A stretch of 64,000 nucleotides of DNA from Pegoplata infirma. Its lineage: Eukaryota > Arthropoda > Insecta > Diptera > Anthomyiidae. Position 1 is the first letter of the stretch, and each line of letters starts with the position of its first letter. Location of the stretch: positions 175,555,896 to 175,619,895 of the forward strand of contig OY992540.1 in the NCBI GenBank assembly GCA_963921195.1, given 5' to 3'. Both the position numbers and the translations under genes were made by a program. This document shows, in pieces, positions 30,251 through 42,416 of the stretch. The notes under the pieces were generated by a model. That model saw only the letters and a program-made list of their open reading frames with translations. It searched no databases and had not been told where the DNA came from.

Positions 30251-32359
30251 CACGCAAAAAAAAACTTGTGTCGGAGTGAGCAAAAATCTGGCATAATTTT
30301 ACCAAAAATATGCTAAAACTACAACCGACGAAGTAGTTTTCGTAATTTAGCCAAAACACTTATGTAAAAAATTTTGAAGAAAATGCTAATGCTATTTAAG
30401 CAAAAACTTGGTAAAAAATACCAAAAGAAATATGGTGAAATATACCAAAACTATTGGAAAAGCTGACTAAAAATAATGCTAAAAATTACCACATTTATGC
30501 TAAAATAAATTTTCAATAAATTTTTGTAAAAATTTGTATATTTGTTGAATTTAAAATTTTCACAGAATAAATCCATATTAATATAATAAATGTTGTGTAG
30601 GATTTAATTTACCACCGACCAACTGACCCTTTTTGTACAATTTTCTCGAGTGACTGCTGCCTACGCTTCTTCTTGAAGTAAAGGATCCGCTATAGCTTCA
30701 CGAATTTATTTAAAAGCATCCTGTAAAAATAGAAAATTATTACAAAACATAAATTTTTAATTTAAAAATTGGTTAACCCCATTGGTCTCTTGGTAAGGAG
30801 GAACACTTACTTTGTCATTCCATTTGTAACTCATCAAAACAGGTACACTCAACCAAAAATCACTGTATTCCCAAAGAAAATCGCTGTAAATTCAACAGAA
30901 ATCATTGTTGATTTTGACCCTACAAATATTTACGTTGATTTTAATAAAAATTGTTGTCAGTTTTTGTAAAAGTTGATCAACTCGTTTTTTTGTAAATCAA
31001 CTCGTATTTTTTGTAAACTCAACTCATATTTTTGTTGATATAAGAAATTTTATTAATAAAAAAAAGCTGGTTGTTATTTGTAAATATTATTTTATTAAGT
31101 ATAAATCACAATATTTTTTTTAGAATTATCACCGGCTTTTAAGGCTGCAATATTTAAACAAGATTTTCACACACACTTCGTTTATTTATGTTATGCATTC
31201 GTAAGCCATTCTCTCATTCTAATGACACCAAATCAAAAACCTAAAAAATAAACAAAAAAATATCATATAGTATGAATACATAAAGAAACCAATGTATTTT
31301 ATTACTTACCAAATATTTACAGATCAGAATCTGTTCATCAGATCCCATTTTTATTTATTTTTATAATATTAAATATTTTTATAAGAAACAAACACATAAA
31401 ATAATTTTATAGAAACAAACAAATTTCACATTGCAATGCATTGCTACCAACTTGATAATACAAAAATGAACGAACAGGGTTGTTTTTTCTTTTTTGGTTT
31501 TATCTATTGAATTCTGTATAAACGTTGTAAATAGTTGATTCAAATTTACTGATTATTCAACGATATCAACATTAATTTTTGTTGAATACGGCAATATTCT
31601 GTAAAACTTGATCTACAATGGGTTTACTAATTTTTCTACTAAGATATTTCTATGAGTATATGGACTTCCTTGGCTTTGGGTTTTTAGGTTTTAATTTTAT
31701 AACTAAAGGCAGGATTGGTGTCCACGCTCTTTATTGTAGTGAAGGATTCTCCATAGCTTCAAAAATTTATTTAGCAGTACCCTGTAAAAATATAAAATTA
31801 TTACCAAACACTAATTTTTAACTAAAAATCTATTAAACCTTATTGGTGTCTTCGGAGTGCGGGTATACTCACTTTATCATTCCATTTGTTATTCATCGAA
31901 CCATACGTCTGGGACTCCATTGGTTTTTCTTATTGAATGGTGTTTTAAGTGATGAAAGCAAAATTAACTTTAATATTCTTTTATCTTACATTTATTTATC
32001 TTTTAGAAAACTAATTATTTATTTTTATTTATGTATTAATTTATTTTTATTTTATATATCAATTTCCTTTTTACGTTTTTATAACACAAAAAATAAACGA
32101 ACAACGCACGCACACAAAAATACAAAATGAAAATGGCGGTCTGTATTTGTTTTTTTGTTGTTTTCTTTCGATACATTTTTGTGCAGGTAATTTGCGTTAT
32201 TGAGCAAGCTACTTGGTTATTTTACATAAAAAATGAATTATGTTACTTTAACATCGACAAGCATAATATTAGCAAAAATTTGGTAAAAAATTTTTTTTGG
32301 TATGAAAAAAGTTTTACCAAGTAGGATTGCTCAATCTTACACAGATTTTTTTTTGCGTG
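30251..32359. mobile_element. CACGC-family TA-flanked element, copy 2
   Basis: CACGCAAAAAAAAACT... to ...TTTTTTTTGCGTG, flanked by TA (30249-50, 32360-61). It carries an internal TA/CACTCA insertion (30846-31658). The left and right subterminal regions share only about 30 bp; the rest differ. Short ORFs recur in sister copies but with indels, so they are not taken as genes. Confidence 0.78.
30846..31658. mobile_element. TA/CACTCA element, full copy inside copy 2
   Basis: CACTCAACC...TATGAGTA, flanked by TA. The empty site is visible in the sister element at 36555-36570 (aacaggtatggactccc), which proves the insertion and the TA duplication. Confidence 0.88.
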
Positions 32360-32386
32360 TAGGCTCTGTTAACTCCAGAGTGGAAC

Positions 32387-32993
32387 CACAGACTAATACA
32401 GACTCGACATATATGACAGGTGTCAAAAAAGTATTTCTTAACCATATGGTTAATGTTTTCAAATTATTCTACGAATTAGGTTAGAAAGAGAAAGCTAATA
32501 TAACGCGCCATTAGAAAAATGGATGCCAGATCGGTTTTTGTTGTTTCACTCACTCCTAAGTCACAGACTAATACAGACTCGACATAAGTGACAGGTGTCA
32601 AAAAAGTATTTTTAAACCATATGGTTAATAATTTCAAATTATTCTACGAATTAGGTTAGAAAGAGAAAACTGATACAACGCGCCATAAGAAAAATGGATG
32701 CCAGATCGGTTTTTGTTGTTTCACTCACTCCTAAGTCGTAGAAAGTGTTGCCATGTTAGCGTAAAACGGACTAAAAACCGCTGTGTTTTCTCCTAAAATC
32801 GCTTAGTTTTTCCCCATTTTTTCTTATAAAACTCTACTGTCGAGTCTGTATTTAGTCTGTGCCTAAGTCGTAGAAAGTGTTGCCATGTTAGCGTAAAACG
32901 GACTAAAAACCGCTGTGTTTTCTCCTAAAATCGCTTAGTTTTTCCCCATTTTTTCTTATAAAACTCTACTGTCGAGTCTGTATTTAGTCTGTG
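32387..32993. mobile_element. CACAG-family MITE (7-bp TSD), outer copy with one insert
   Basis: CACAGACTAATACAG...TTTAGTCTGTG, flanked by GTGGAAC (32380-32386, 32994-33000). A complete 300-bp copy is nested at 32562-32861. Confidence 0.87.
32562..32861. mobile_element. CACAG-family MITE, nested 300-bp copy
   Basis: Exactly 300 bp with CACAG/CTGTG ends, flanked by CCTAAGT (32555-32561, 32862-32868). That target sequence belongs to the outer copy. Confidence 0.88.
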
Positions 32994-33333
32994 GTGGAAC
33001 TCCAGAGTAGATCATGTTTGACTCTGGAGCATAGAAAAGATTAGAAGGCACGCAGTGTTGTATTTGATGTATTTTCCAATATGGTGGCAAAATGCTTGTT
33101 CTTCCTCATCTCACACGTATTTAATATCAAATTATGTTCTTTGTTTATAAAAAATGGAATTTGTCTTTCATTTAATTATATTTTTTAATTTATTTTGCTG
33201 TATTCAACGTTTTTTTTAATATAATACGCACTATTGATAGTTTAAAAACTTTTTTTTTATCTTTTGTTGTTGTTCTCCTTTATCTTGCATTGTTTTTATT
33301 AAACGTCAAAAGTTACATAATGTGCTGTCACTA

Positions 33334-34429
33334 CACTCAACCAAAAATCATTGTATTCCCAAAGAAAATCGTTGTAAATTCAACAGAAATCATTGTTGAT
33401 TTTGACCCTACAAATATTTATGTTGATTTCAATAAAAATTGTTGTCATTTTTTGTAAAAGTTGATCAACTCGTTCTTTTGTAAATCAACTCGTATTTTTT
33501 GTAAACTCAACTCATATTTTTGTTGATATAAGAAATTTTATTAATAAAAAAAAGCTTGTTGTTATTTGTTAATATTCTTTTATTAAGTAAAAATCACAAT
33601 ATTTTTTAGAATTATCACCGGCTTTTTAAGCTGCACGAGATTTTCACACACACTTCGTTTATTTATGTTATGCACTCGTAAGCCATTCTCCAGTTTTCTA
33701 ATGACACCAAATCAAAAACCTTAAAAAAAAACAAAAAAAAAAAAAATATAATATAGTATGAATACATAAAGTAACCAATGTATTTTATTACTTACCAAAT
33801 ATTTACAGATCAGAATCTGATCATCAGATCCTATTTTTATTTATTTTTATAATATTAAATATTTTTATAAGAAACAAACACATAAAATAATTTTATAAGA
33901 GACAAACAAATTTCACATTGCAATGCATTGCTACCAACTTGCACGCAAAAAAATATTTTGCCAAGCGCTTGGGAGGAATCACGTTAAACAATATTTTTTC
34001 GTATATTATGCAAAAACTTATAAAATTTTACCAAGCGTTTGCTTGTTTTATCTTGAAGTAAGTAAAATTATGCAAGCTCATGGGAAATTTTTTGAAACGT
34101 TTGCAAAGTTAGGTATAATTATGCAAGCGCTTGGTAAAATATTATTAGTTCTCGCATAATATACGCAAAAATCTTGTTTAATGTGATTCCTCCCAAGCGC
34201 TTGGTAAAATATTTTTTTGCGTGTGATAATACAAAAATGAACGAACAGGGTTGTTTTTTCTTTTTTGGTTTTATCTATTGAATTCTGTATAAGCGTTGTA
34301 AAAAGTTGATTCAACTTTACTGATTATTCAACGATATCAACATTAATTTTTGTTGAATACGGCAATATTCTGTAAAACTTGATCTACAATGGGTTTACTA
34401 ATTTTTCTACTAAGATATTTCTATGAGTG
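33334..34429. mobile_element. TA/CACTCA element with a small MITE inside
   Basis: CACTCAACC...TATGAGTG flanked by TA (33332-33, 34430-31). It is interrupted at 33942-34223 by a short CACGC-ended MITE. Otherwise very close to the copy at 54104. Confidence 0.85.
33942..34223. mobile_element. short palindromic MITE with CACGC ends
   Basis: 282 bp. It starts CACGCAAAAAAATATTTTG and ends inverted, with arms containing ccaagcgcttgggaggaatcac. It is flanked by TG (33940-41 and 34224-25). Comparison with uninterrupted copies (caacttgataatac) confirms the insertion. Its ends resemble the larger CACGC family, but the rest does not. Confidence 0.8.
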
Positions 34430-34594
34430 TAATACTTATTCAAGCGAATTACGACTCTGTTACACTTCTATTTTTTCTATGCTCTGGAGCATAGAAAAAA
34501 ATAGAAGTGTAACAGAGTCGTATTTCGCATGATTAAGTATTAGTGAGAGCACATTATGTAACTTTTGACGTTTAATAAAAACAATGCAACATAA

Positions 34595-37258
34595 CACGCA
34601 AAAAAAAACTTGTGTCGGAGTGAGCAAAAATCTGGCATAATTTTACCAAAAATATGCTAAAACTACAACCGACGAAGTAGTTTTCGTAATTTAGCCAAAA
34701 CACTTATGTAAAAAATTTTGAAGAAAATGCTAATGCTATTTAAGCAAAAACTTGGTAAAATATACCAAAAGAAATATGGTGAAATATACCAAAATTATTT
34801 GACAAGCTGACTAAAAATAATGCTAAAAATTACCACATTTATGCTAAAATAAATTTTCAATAAATTTTTGTAAAAATTTGTATATTTGTTAAATTTAAAA
34901 TTTTCACAGAATAAATCCATATTAATATAATAAATGTTGTGTAGGATTTAATTTACCACCGACCAACTGACCCTTTATGTACAATTTTCTCGAGTGACTG
35001 CTGCCTACACGCAAAAAAAAACTTGTGTCGGAGTGAGCAAAAATCTGGCATAATTTTACCAAAAATATGCTAAAACTACAACCGACGAAGTAGTTTTCGT
35101 AATTTAGCCAAAACACTTATGTAAAAAATTTTGAAGAAAATGCTAATGCTATTTAAGTAAAAACTTGGTAAAATATACCAAAAGAGATATGGTGAAATAT
35201 TCCAAAATTATTAGAAAAGATGACTAAAAATAATGCTAAAAATTACCACATTTATGCTAAAATAAATTTTCAATAAATTTTTGTAAAAATTTGTATATTT
35301 GTTGAATTTAAAATTTTCACAGAATAAATCCATATTAATGTAATAAATGTTGTGTAGGATTTAATTTACCACCGACCAACTGACCCTTTTTGTACAATTT
35401 TCTCGAGTGACTGCTGCCTACGCTTCTTCTTGAAGTAAAGGATCCGCTATAGCTTCACGAATTTATTTAAAAGCATCCTGTAAAAATAGAAAATTATTAC
35501 AAAACATATATTTTTAATTTAAAAAATTGGTAAACCCCATTGGTCTCTTGGTAAGGAGGAACACTTACTTTGTCATTCCATTTGTAACTCAAAACAGGTA
35601 TGGACTCCCTTGGCTTTGGGTTTTTAGGTTTTAATTTTATACCTAAAGGCAGGATTGGTGTCCACGCTCTTTATTGTAGTGAAGGATTCGCCATAGCTTC
35701 AAAAATTTATTTAGCAGTACCCTGTAAAAATAGAAAATTATTACCAAACACTAATTTTTATAAGGGTTCAAGTTGAAAAAATGCAGAAGAAAAATTGAAT
35801 TTCTAAAAATTATAGACATTCCTGGTATTTCCCATACCGGTTTCAAACACTAAAAATCTATTAAACCTTATTGGTGTCTTCGGAATGCGGGTATACTCAC
35901 TTTATCATTCCATTTGTTATTCATCGAAACATACGTCTGGGACTCCATTGGTTTTTCTTAATGAATGGTGTTTTAAGTGATGAAAGCAAAATTAACTTTA
36001 ACATTCTTTTATCTTGCATTTATTTATCTTTTAGAAAACTAATTATTTATTTTTATTTATTAATTTATTTTTATTTTATTTATCAATTTCCTTTTTACGT
36101 TTTTATAACACAAAAAATAAACAAACAACGCACACAAAAAAAATGAAAATGGCGGTCTGTATTTGTTTTTTTGTTGTTTTCTTTCGATAAATTTTTGTGC
36201 AGGTAATTTGCGTTATTGTGCAAGCTACTTGGTTATTTTACATAAAAAATGAATTATGTTACTTTAACATCGACAAGCATAATATTAGCAAAAATTTGGT
36301 AAAAATTTTTTTTTGGTATGAAAATAGTTTTACCAAGTAGGATTGCTCAATCTTACACAGATTTTTTTTTTGCGTGTACGCTTCTTCTTGAAGTAAAGGA
36401 TCCGCTATAGCTTCACGAATTTATTTAAAAGCATCCTGTAAAAATAGAAAATTATTACAAAACATAAATTTTTAATTTAAAAAATTGGTTAACCCCATTG
36501 GTCTCTTGGTAAGGAGGAACACTTACTTTGTCATTCCATTTGTAACTCATCAAAACAGGTATGGACTCCCTTGGCTTTGGGTTTTTAGGTTTTAATTTTA
36601 TAACTAAAGGCAGGATTGGTGTCCACGCTCTTTATTGTAGTGAAGGATTCTCCATAGCTTCAAAAATTTATTTAGCAGTACCCTGTAAAAATATAAAATT
36701 ATTACCAAACACTAATTTTTAGCTAAAAATCTATTAAACCTTATTGGTGTCTTCGGAATGCGGGTATACTCACTTTATCATTCCATTTGTTATTCATCGA
36801 AACATACGTCTGGGACTCCATTGGTTTTTCTTATTGAATGGTGTTTTAAGTGATGAAAGCAAAATTAACTTTAACATTCTTTTATCTTACATTTATTTAT
36901 CTTTTAGAAAACTAATTATTTATTTTTATTTATGTATTAATTTATTTTTATTTTATATATCAATTTCCTTTTTACGTTTTTATAACACAAAAAATAAACG
37001 AACAACGTACGCACACAAAAATACAAAATGAAAATGGCGGTCTGTATTTGTTTTGTTGTTTTCTTTCGATAAATTTTTGTGCAGGTAATTTGCGTTATTG
37101 AGCAAGCTACTTGGTTATTTTACATAAAAAATGAATTATGTTACTTTAACATCGACAAGCATAATATTAGCAAAAATTTGGTAAAAATTTTTTTTTGGTA
37201 TGAAAAAAGTTTGACCAAGTAGGATTGCTCAATCTTACACAGATTTTTTTTTTGCGTG
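34595..37258. mobile_element. CACGC-family element, copy 3 (host of copy 4)
   Basis: CACGC...GCGTG ends. It is interrupted by another full family member at 35008-36376. Flanks read ataa and aaag, so the TA duplication is not clean here. Confidence 0.72.
35008..36376. mobile_element. CACGC-family element, copy 4, nested in copy 3
   Basis: Flanked by TA (35006-07, 36377-78). Joining the flanks restores ctgcctacgcttcttc, as seen uninterrupted at 30656-30671. This demonstrates a clean TA target duplication. Confidence 0.85.
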
Positions 37259-37597
37259 AAAGGAGAACAACAACAAAGCAAACAACAAAAGAGAAAAAAA
37301 AATTTTTAAACTATCAATAGTGCGTATTATCTTTAAAAAAACGTTAAATAAAGCAAAATAAATAATAAATTTAATTAAATAAAAGACAAATTCCATTTTT
37401 TATAAACAAAGAATATAATTTGATATTAAATACATGTGAGATGAGGAAGAACAAGCATTTTGCCACCATATTGGAAAACACATCAAATACAACACTGCAT
37501 ACCTTCTAATCTTTTCTATGCTCTGGAGTGAATTGAAAAAAGATAGTTAAATTAAAAAAATATGAAAGGGCAAAAGGGAAAGGTATAAAATTTTCCA

Positions 37598-38387
37598 CAC
37601 TCATAGAAATATCTTAGTAGAAAAATTAGTAAACCTATTGTAGATCAAGTTTTACAGAATATTGCCGTATTCAACAAAAATTAATGTTGATATCGTTGAA
37701 TAATCAGTAAAGTTGAATCAACTCTTTACATCGCTTATACAGAATTCAATAGATAAAACCAAAAAAGAAAAAACAACCCTGTTCGTTCATTTTTGTATTA
37801 TCAAGTTGGTAGCAATGCATTGCAATGTGAAATTTGTTTGTCTCTTATAAAATTATTTTAATATTTAATATTATAAAAATAAATTAAAATAGGATCTGAT
37901 GATCAGATTCTGATCTGTAAATATTTGGTAAGTAATAAAATACATTGGTTACTTTATGTATTCATACTATATTATACTTTTGTTTTTTTTTTAAGGCTTT
38001 TGATTTGGTGTCATTAGAAAACTGGAGAATGGCTTACGAGTGCAAAACATAAATAAACGAAGTGTGTGAAAATATTTTGTTGAATTGCAGCTTAAAAAGC
38101 CGGTGATAATTCTAAAAAATATTGTGATTTTTACTTAATAAAAGAATATTAACAAATAACAACAAGCTTTTTTTTATTAATAATATTTCTTATATCAACA
38201 AAAATATGAGTTGAGTTTACAAAAAATACGAGTTGATTTACAAAAAAACGAGTTGATCAACTTTTACAAAAACTGACAACAATTTTTATTGAAATCAACA
38301 TAAATATTTGTAGGGTCAAAATCAACAATGATTTCTGTTGAATTTACAATGATTTTCTTTGGGGATACAATGATTTTTGGTTGAGTG
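37598..38387 (-). mobile_element. TA/CACTCA element, inverted copy
   Basis: Reads CACTCATAGAAATATC at the left and ...GGTTGAGTG at the right, that is, the family in opposite orientation. The flanking dinucleotide is CA on both sides instead of TA. Confidence 0.82.
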
Positions 38388-39084
38388 CACAGATTGGAGT
38401 ACTCCAACATTGTGAATGCGGCTTAATATATGCCAGATTTTGCTTACTTCGACGCAGATTTTTTTTTTTACGTGTAGTAATCTGGTATTTTGTGGCGATT
38501 TTGTTTTCTGTTTAGCGGGTTTTTGCAAAAAAAGTTAGCATCATTGCCATGTTAGCATATTCGTATAATAATTCTGGCAACACTGATTGTAAAGAAACAC
38601 AAAATAAACATTTTTTATTTATATGTACATAACTATATGTATAACAGAACAAAAAAAGTTTTATACTTACAAAAAAAATAAATGTTTTGCTGGGCAACTA
38701 TTTGTAATTATTCCTCCACTGGCTAAAGTTAAACAAACAATAAAAAATAAATGTGAATGCGGTGTAGCGTCTAACATGGATGTTGAAATACCTATATTGG
38801 CAGGATATCTAAATGTTCCAACGCAGTCTGGCTTTCCTTTGCATCGAATTTCTAAAAAAGTAAGCATATAAATATAATTTTATTTTTACAGATACAACTA
38901 ACAAAATCTGTAAAATAGTTTTGGATATAGTTCAAAGAATGCGGTTAACAAATATATTACCCCCTCTATTATTAACAACTGAAACTAGGTCTGATTGATT
39001 ACCATACTACGATCTAATATTTTTACTATATTATAAATCTATACTTTTGGGAAAATATTTTTGAGCAAGATAAAGATCTTGGAT
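38388..39084. other. mixed flank with an unassigned exon-like ORF
   Basis: It holds a decayed CACGC-type end near 38419-38474. A plus-strand ORF (38623-38871) encodes a hydrophobic then Cys-containing stretch (KCECGVASNMDVEIP, AGYLNVPTQSGFPLHRI) and runs to an AAAAAA|GTAAGC donor-like site near 38860. The next acceptor-like AG is only about 30 bp away, too close for a normal intron. I do not recognise the protein, which could be a host exon fragment or chance. Confidence 0.3.
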
Positions 39085-39285
39085 TCCAATATGTGTAAAG
39101 TATGCAACATGACTGAGACGGCTGATCATTTGATTTTTAAGTGTAAACTTTACGACAACATTAGAAGTGGATATACATTTTTTTAATTCTTTCGGGGATG
39201 TGAGCCAGATTTTAAGGACTGGTGACTCGGCGATTTTTGAGGAACTAGTTTTATTTCTGAGAGATGCCAAAATTGATATCTGAAA
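39085..39285 (+). pseudogene. non-LTR retrotransposon C-terminal remnant
   Basis: The plus strand encodes MCKVCNMTETADHLIFKCKL, a CxxC...H...C motif like the end of LOA/R1/I-type ORF2 proteins. It is followed by frameshifted sequence and a stop. Very decayed; the clade is not assignable. Confidence 0.55.
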
Positions 39286-39648
39286 CAACGGTGAAGAATG
39301 GTGTATGAATATTTAATTTGGTTTGAAACCCTGAGTTAAAAAAATATAAATCTCAATATAAAAAGTAAACAAAACTTTCCGATTGTATGAAAAATATGGC
39401 GAAACTACAGTATACGGTGTAGACAAAATTAAAAAAAAAAATATGCCACCCTCTTAAAAATAAAAAGGACAAATACCATAATTAAAATTAAAGTGTGGCT
39501 GGTGCTCCTAGGCCCATCTGAAGAGCCGGACAGTTTTGACGTATCGTAACGGCGTTCAGTGCTGGAAAGAATTGAGTATTGACAAATTTAGCTAAGGCTA
39601 TTTTTAAATATTCCGGTGCCTACATAATTACAAAATTATATGAAACAT

Positions 39649-40097
39649 CCCAGCAAAAAATGTACGGAGTACTTCTATTTGGAGTGCTTTAAAACTTAAC
39701 AAATGTAATGAAATACAACAAAAATAACAAAAAACACACAAACAGTTTTTTCTACTCCATAAAAAGTTGTTATTCAGCACTTAACTCATTACCTTCCGCG
39801 ACACTCCCATACAAAAGTAAGTAGATATTCAGTAGATAAGAAGTACTCCGAGCTTTCAAACAACTTCCAACTACTTCCCTGGAGTAGTTCTTATCTACTG
39901 AATATCTACTTACATTTGTATGGAGGTGTCGCGATAGGTAATGAGTTAAGAGCTTAATATCTATGTATTCTGGAGTAGAAAAAACTGTTTGTGTGTTTTT
40001 GTCTTGTGTTTTTTGTTGTATTTCATTACATTTGTTATAGTTTTAAAGCACTCCACTGAGAAGAAGAAGAGAAGTGGTAATGACTTTTTTTGCAGGG
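39649..40097. mobile_element. palindromic MITE, CCCAGCAAAAAA ends
   Basis: About 450 bp. The ends are cccagcaaaaaatg and tttttttgcaggg. Interior arms are strongly inverted (gtaagtagatattcagtaga and tctactgaatatctacttac, and cacaaacagttttttctact with its complement). Non-coding. Confidence 0.68.
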
Positions 40098-40354
40098 ATT
40101 TTTTCAAAATTAAAAACAATGATAATAACTAGGGATGAGATTTTCATGCACTAACAAATCGAAAATATGCGCTTAAAATATGCACTAAAAAATTAAAAAT
40201 ATGGACTAAAAAACCTTAAAACAGCACTAAAAAACAAAATGTGTACAATAAAAATATTGTTTTCATAAGAAAAACTCTTTAAAAAGCAAAAAATAACGCC
40301 GACTTAAAATAGTAACATTTAAAACTGCAAGATTTGGCATATGTAAAGATTAGT

Positions 40355-41992
40355 GCCTTGGATCCTAATTTAATAAAGTTTTGTGGTTTGGTAGAGGGGT
40401 CAAAGATACATCGAGTGGCACCAATTTCAAGGAGCAGTCACGCCCTCTTTCGAGTGGGCGGGCCTTCAAAGTTAAAACGTTTTTCTTAAATATCTTAAAA
40501 AGAACTTATTCGATTTAAATGAAATTGGAATCATTCGAAAGCTTGATGAAATTCCTTTCGAACATTCCTTTACATAAAAAATTTCATTAACCCGTTAAGC
40601 ACCAAAACGCGATTTTAATTTTTTTTTTTTAATTTTTTAAATATCTCACAAATGTAACGTATATAAGGTCATACAAGGAACACATAGGTGTGTAGCCAAG
40701 TTCCTAAGCTTTCATTTGGTCTTTTATTCGAATCTCTAACTCTTCTAACACCAGAGATATAAAGGGTTAAATTTTTGGTGCTAATTTTTGGGCTGAACCA
40801 GCAGAAAAGCTTTCTTTAGCGAAGCCGCTAAAGGAATCTATGGAGTTTGTAATCCCTAAGCCCGGCCGAAGGCCGCTACGCAGAAAAGCTTTATTTAGCG
40901 AAGCCGTTTGGGCTGAACCTATGGAGTTTGTACGCAGAACAGCTTTCTTAAGCGAAGCCGCTAAAGGAATCTATGAAGTTTGTAATCACTAAGCCCGGCC
41001 GAAGGCCGCTACGCAGAAAAACTTTATTTAGCGAAGCCGTTTGGGCTGAACCTATGGAGTTTGTACGCAGAAAAGCTTTCTTTAGCGAAGCCGCTTAAGG
41101 AATCCGCTACGCAGAAAAGCTTTATTTAGCGAAGCCGTTTGAGCTGAACCTATAAAGTTTGTACGCAGAAAAGCTTTCTTTAGCGAAGTCGCTAAAGGAA
41201 TCTATGGAGTTTGTAATCCCTAAGCCCGGCCGAAGGCCGCTACGCAGACAAACTTTATTTAGCGAAGCCGTTTGGGCTTAACCTATTAAGTTTGTACGCT
41301 TTCTTTAAAATTAAAAAAAAATAAATAAATCGCAATTTCTGTATTCTGGTTTAGTTCCTTCAAGCATTTAAGGGTTAAGGTCTGTTCTCACTTAAGTTTT
41401 AAAACATGTTTTAAGAAATTTATTTATGCTATTACAGTACATTGTCAGATTAAAACAAAAAATGTAGTTAAAACCGTTTTCAGCGGAAAAAAATTGAAGC
41501 AATGCCAGTAGAATAGAGTAGTGTAAAATCAATTCTTAACATAACAAAAAAAAATCTAACTTTGACCTTTAATATCTCGGTTAATTTTAGAGCTAAAACG
41601 CCAGTGGTTGGCTCAAATTAAAGCTTAATATCTTGGCTACCAATCTGTTTGGTCTAAATTTTTACTTATATACGTGCAGTTTTGAGATATCAACCATTTT
41701 TTAAAAAAAGTCATGACAAAAAACTTTTAAAGCGGGTTTTGGCACTTAAGGGGTTAATTAAACTGAGTCACACCTTCGACATTATTGAAAGTTATTTGTA
41801 TAAGCTTTCGAATGCAACTAATCTCGTCCAAATAGGACAAGTAGTTTTTAAGATATTTACAAAAGAATTTTTAACTTTGAAGCCCCGCCCCTCCGAAAGG
41901 GGGCGTGACCGCTCATTGAAATTGGTACCGCTCGATGTATTTTTGACGCCTCTACCAACCCACAAAATTTTATCAAATTTAGGGTCAAGGCC
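40355..41992. mobile_element. long-TIR element with internal minisatellite
   Basis: The ends are gccttggatcctaatttaa and its inverted partner ...tttagggtcaaggc. Arms of more than 300 bp include cacgccctctttcgag, ggcgggcc and the ATTAACCC block shared with 16842-18104 and 28112-29480. The centre is a tandem repeat at 40805-41290. Non-coding. Confidence 0.72.
40805..41290. repeat. GC-rich minisatellite, about 132-bp unit
   Basis: Roughly 3.5 units built from acgcagaaaagcttt, tttagcgaagccg and aagcccggccgaaggccg. The palindrome cccggccgaaggccg recurs at about 40861, 40993 and 41224. One spacing is shorter, so a unit was partly lost. A single related unit sits at 17450-17480 in the sister element. 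Confidence 0.75.
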
Positions 41993-42416
41993 GCCATCTT
42001 AACAAGTTCCCAAGATTTTTTTTGGAAAATAAAGAAAATCTATAAAAAAAAAATATTTTTTTTTATTTTCAAAATATTTTTTTTTTATTTTTAAATAGTT
42101 TTTGAAAAAAATAAGTTTCAATTTGTGTTTTTGATAATTTGGGCGTGTGTGAAACGGTAGCAAAGTATGCTTCTTGGTAAATTTTTGACACTATTGAGGT
42201 GAATAAAATTTCTACTAGCCCAATGGGCTAGTAAATAGAAAATTTTCAAATTCAAACATTTGACAAAAAAAATAAATAAATATAAAAACAAACTTAAAAA
42301 AAATTTAAAGAATACAAAATTTCAAAATGTTTTTATGAAAAAATTATAAATTTGTTTAAATGATGGAAAAAATAATAAAAAAAGAAAAAAGGCTGGGATT
42401 TTGTGATGATAATAAT
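41993..42416. other. AT-rich interior of the hAT-like element
   Basis: Poly-A/T-rich sequence without an ORF or recognised repeat, up to the target duplication of the next MITE. Confidence 0.4.

Larger units (their letters stand above)
33027..37523. mobile_element. large palindromic element, GAGCATAG ends, with nested inserts
   Basis: The sequence at 33027-33330 (gagcatagaaaagattagaagg..., atggtggcaaaatgcttg, acgcactattgatag) returns inverted at 34545-34594 plus 37259-37523. The centre is a 110-bp palindrome at 34432-34540 (gactctgttacacttcta ... tagaagtgtaacagagtc). Without the nested TA/CACTCA element (left arm) and CACGC elements (right arm), the original is about 0.75 kb. No coding sequence is seen. 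Confidence 0.65.

Noticed and set aside
31843..37031. Three similar ORFs of 91-95 codons (31843, 35871, 36744)
   Set aside because: They lie in sister CACGC elements and differ by indels that shift the C-terminus. Similarity reflects recent duplication, not coding constraint.
40805..41290. Regularly spaced palindromes resembling a CRISPR array
   Set aside because: Units are whole tandem copies with no unique spacers, spacing is uneven, and the genome is eukaryotic.
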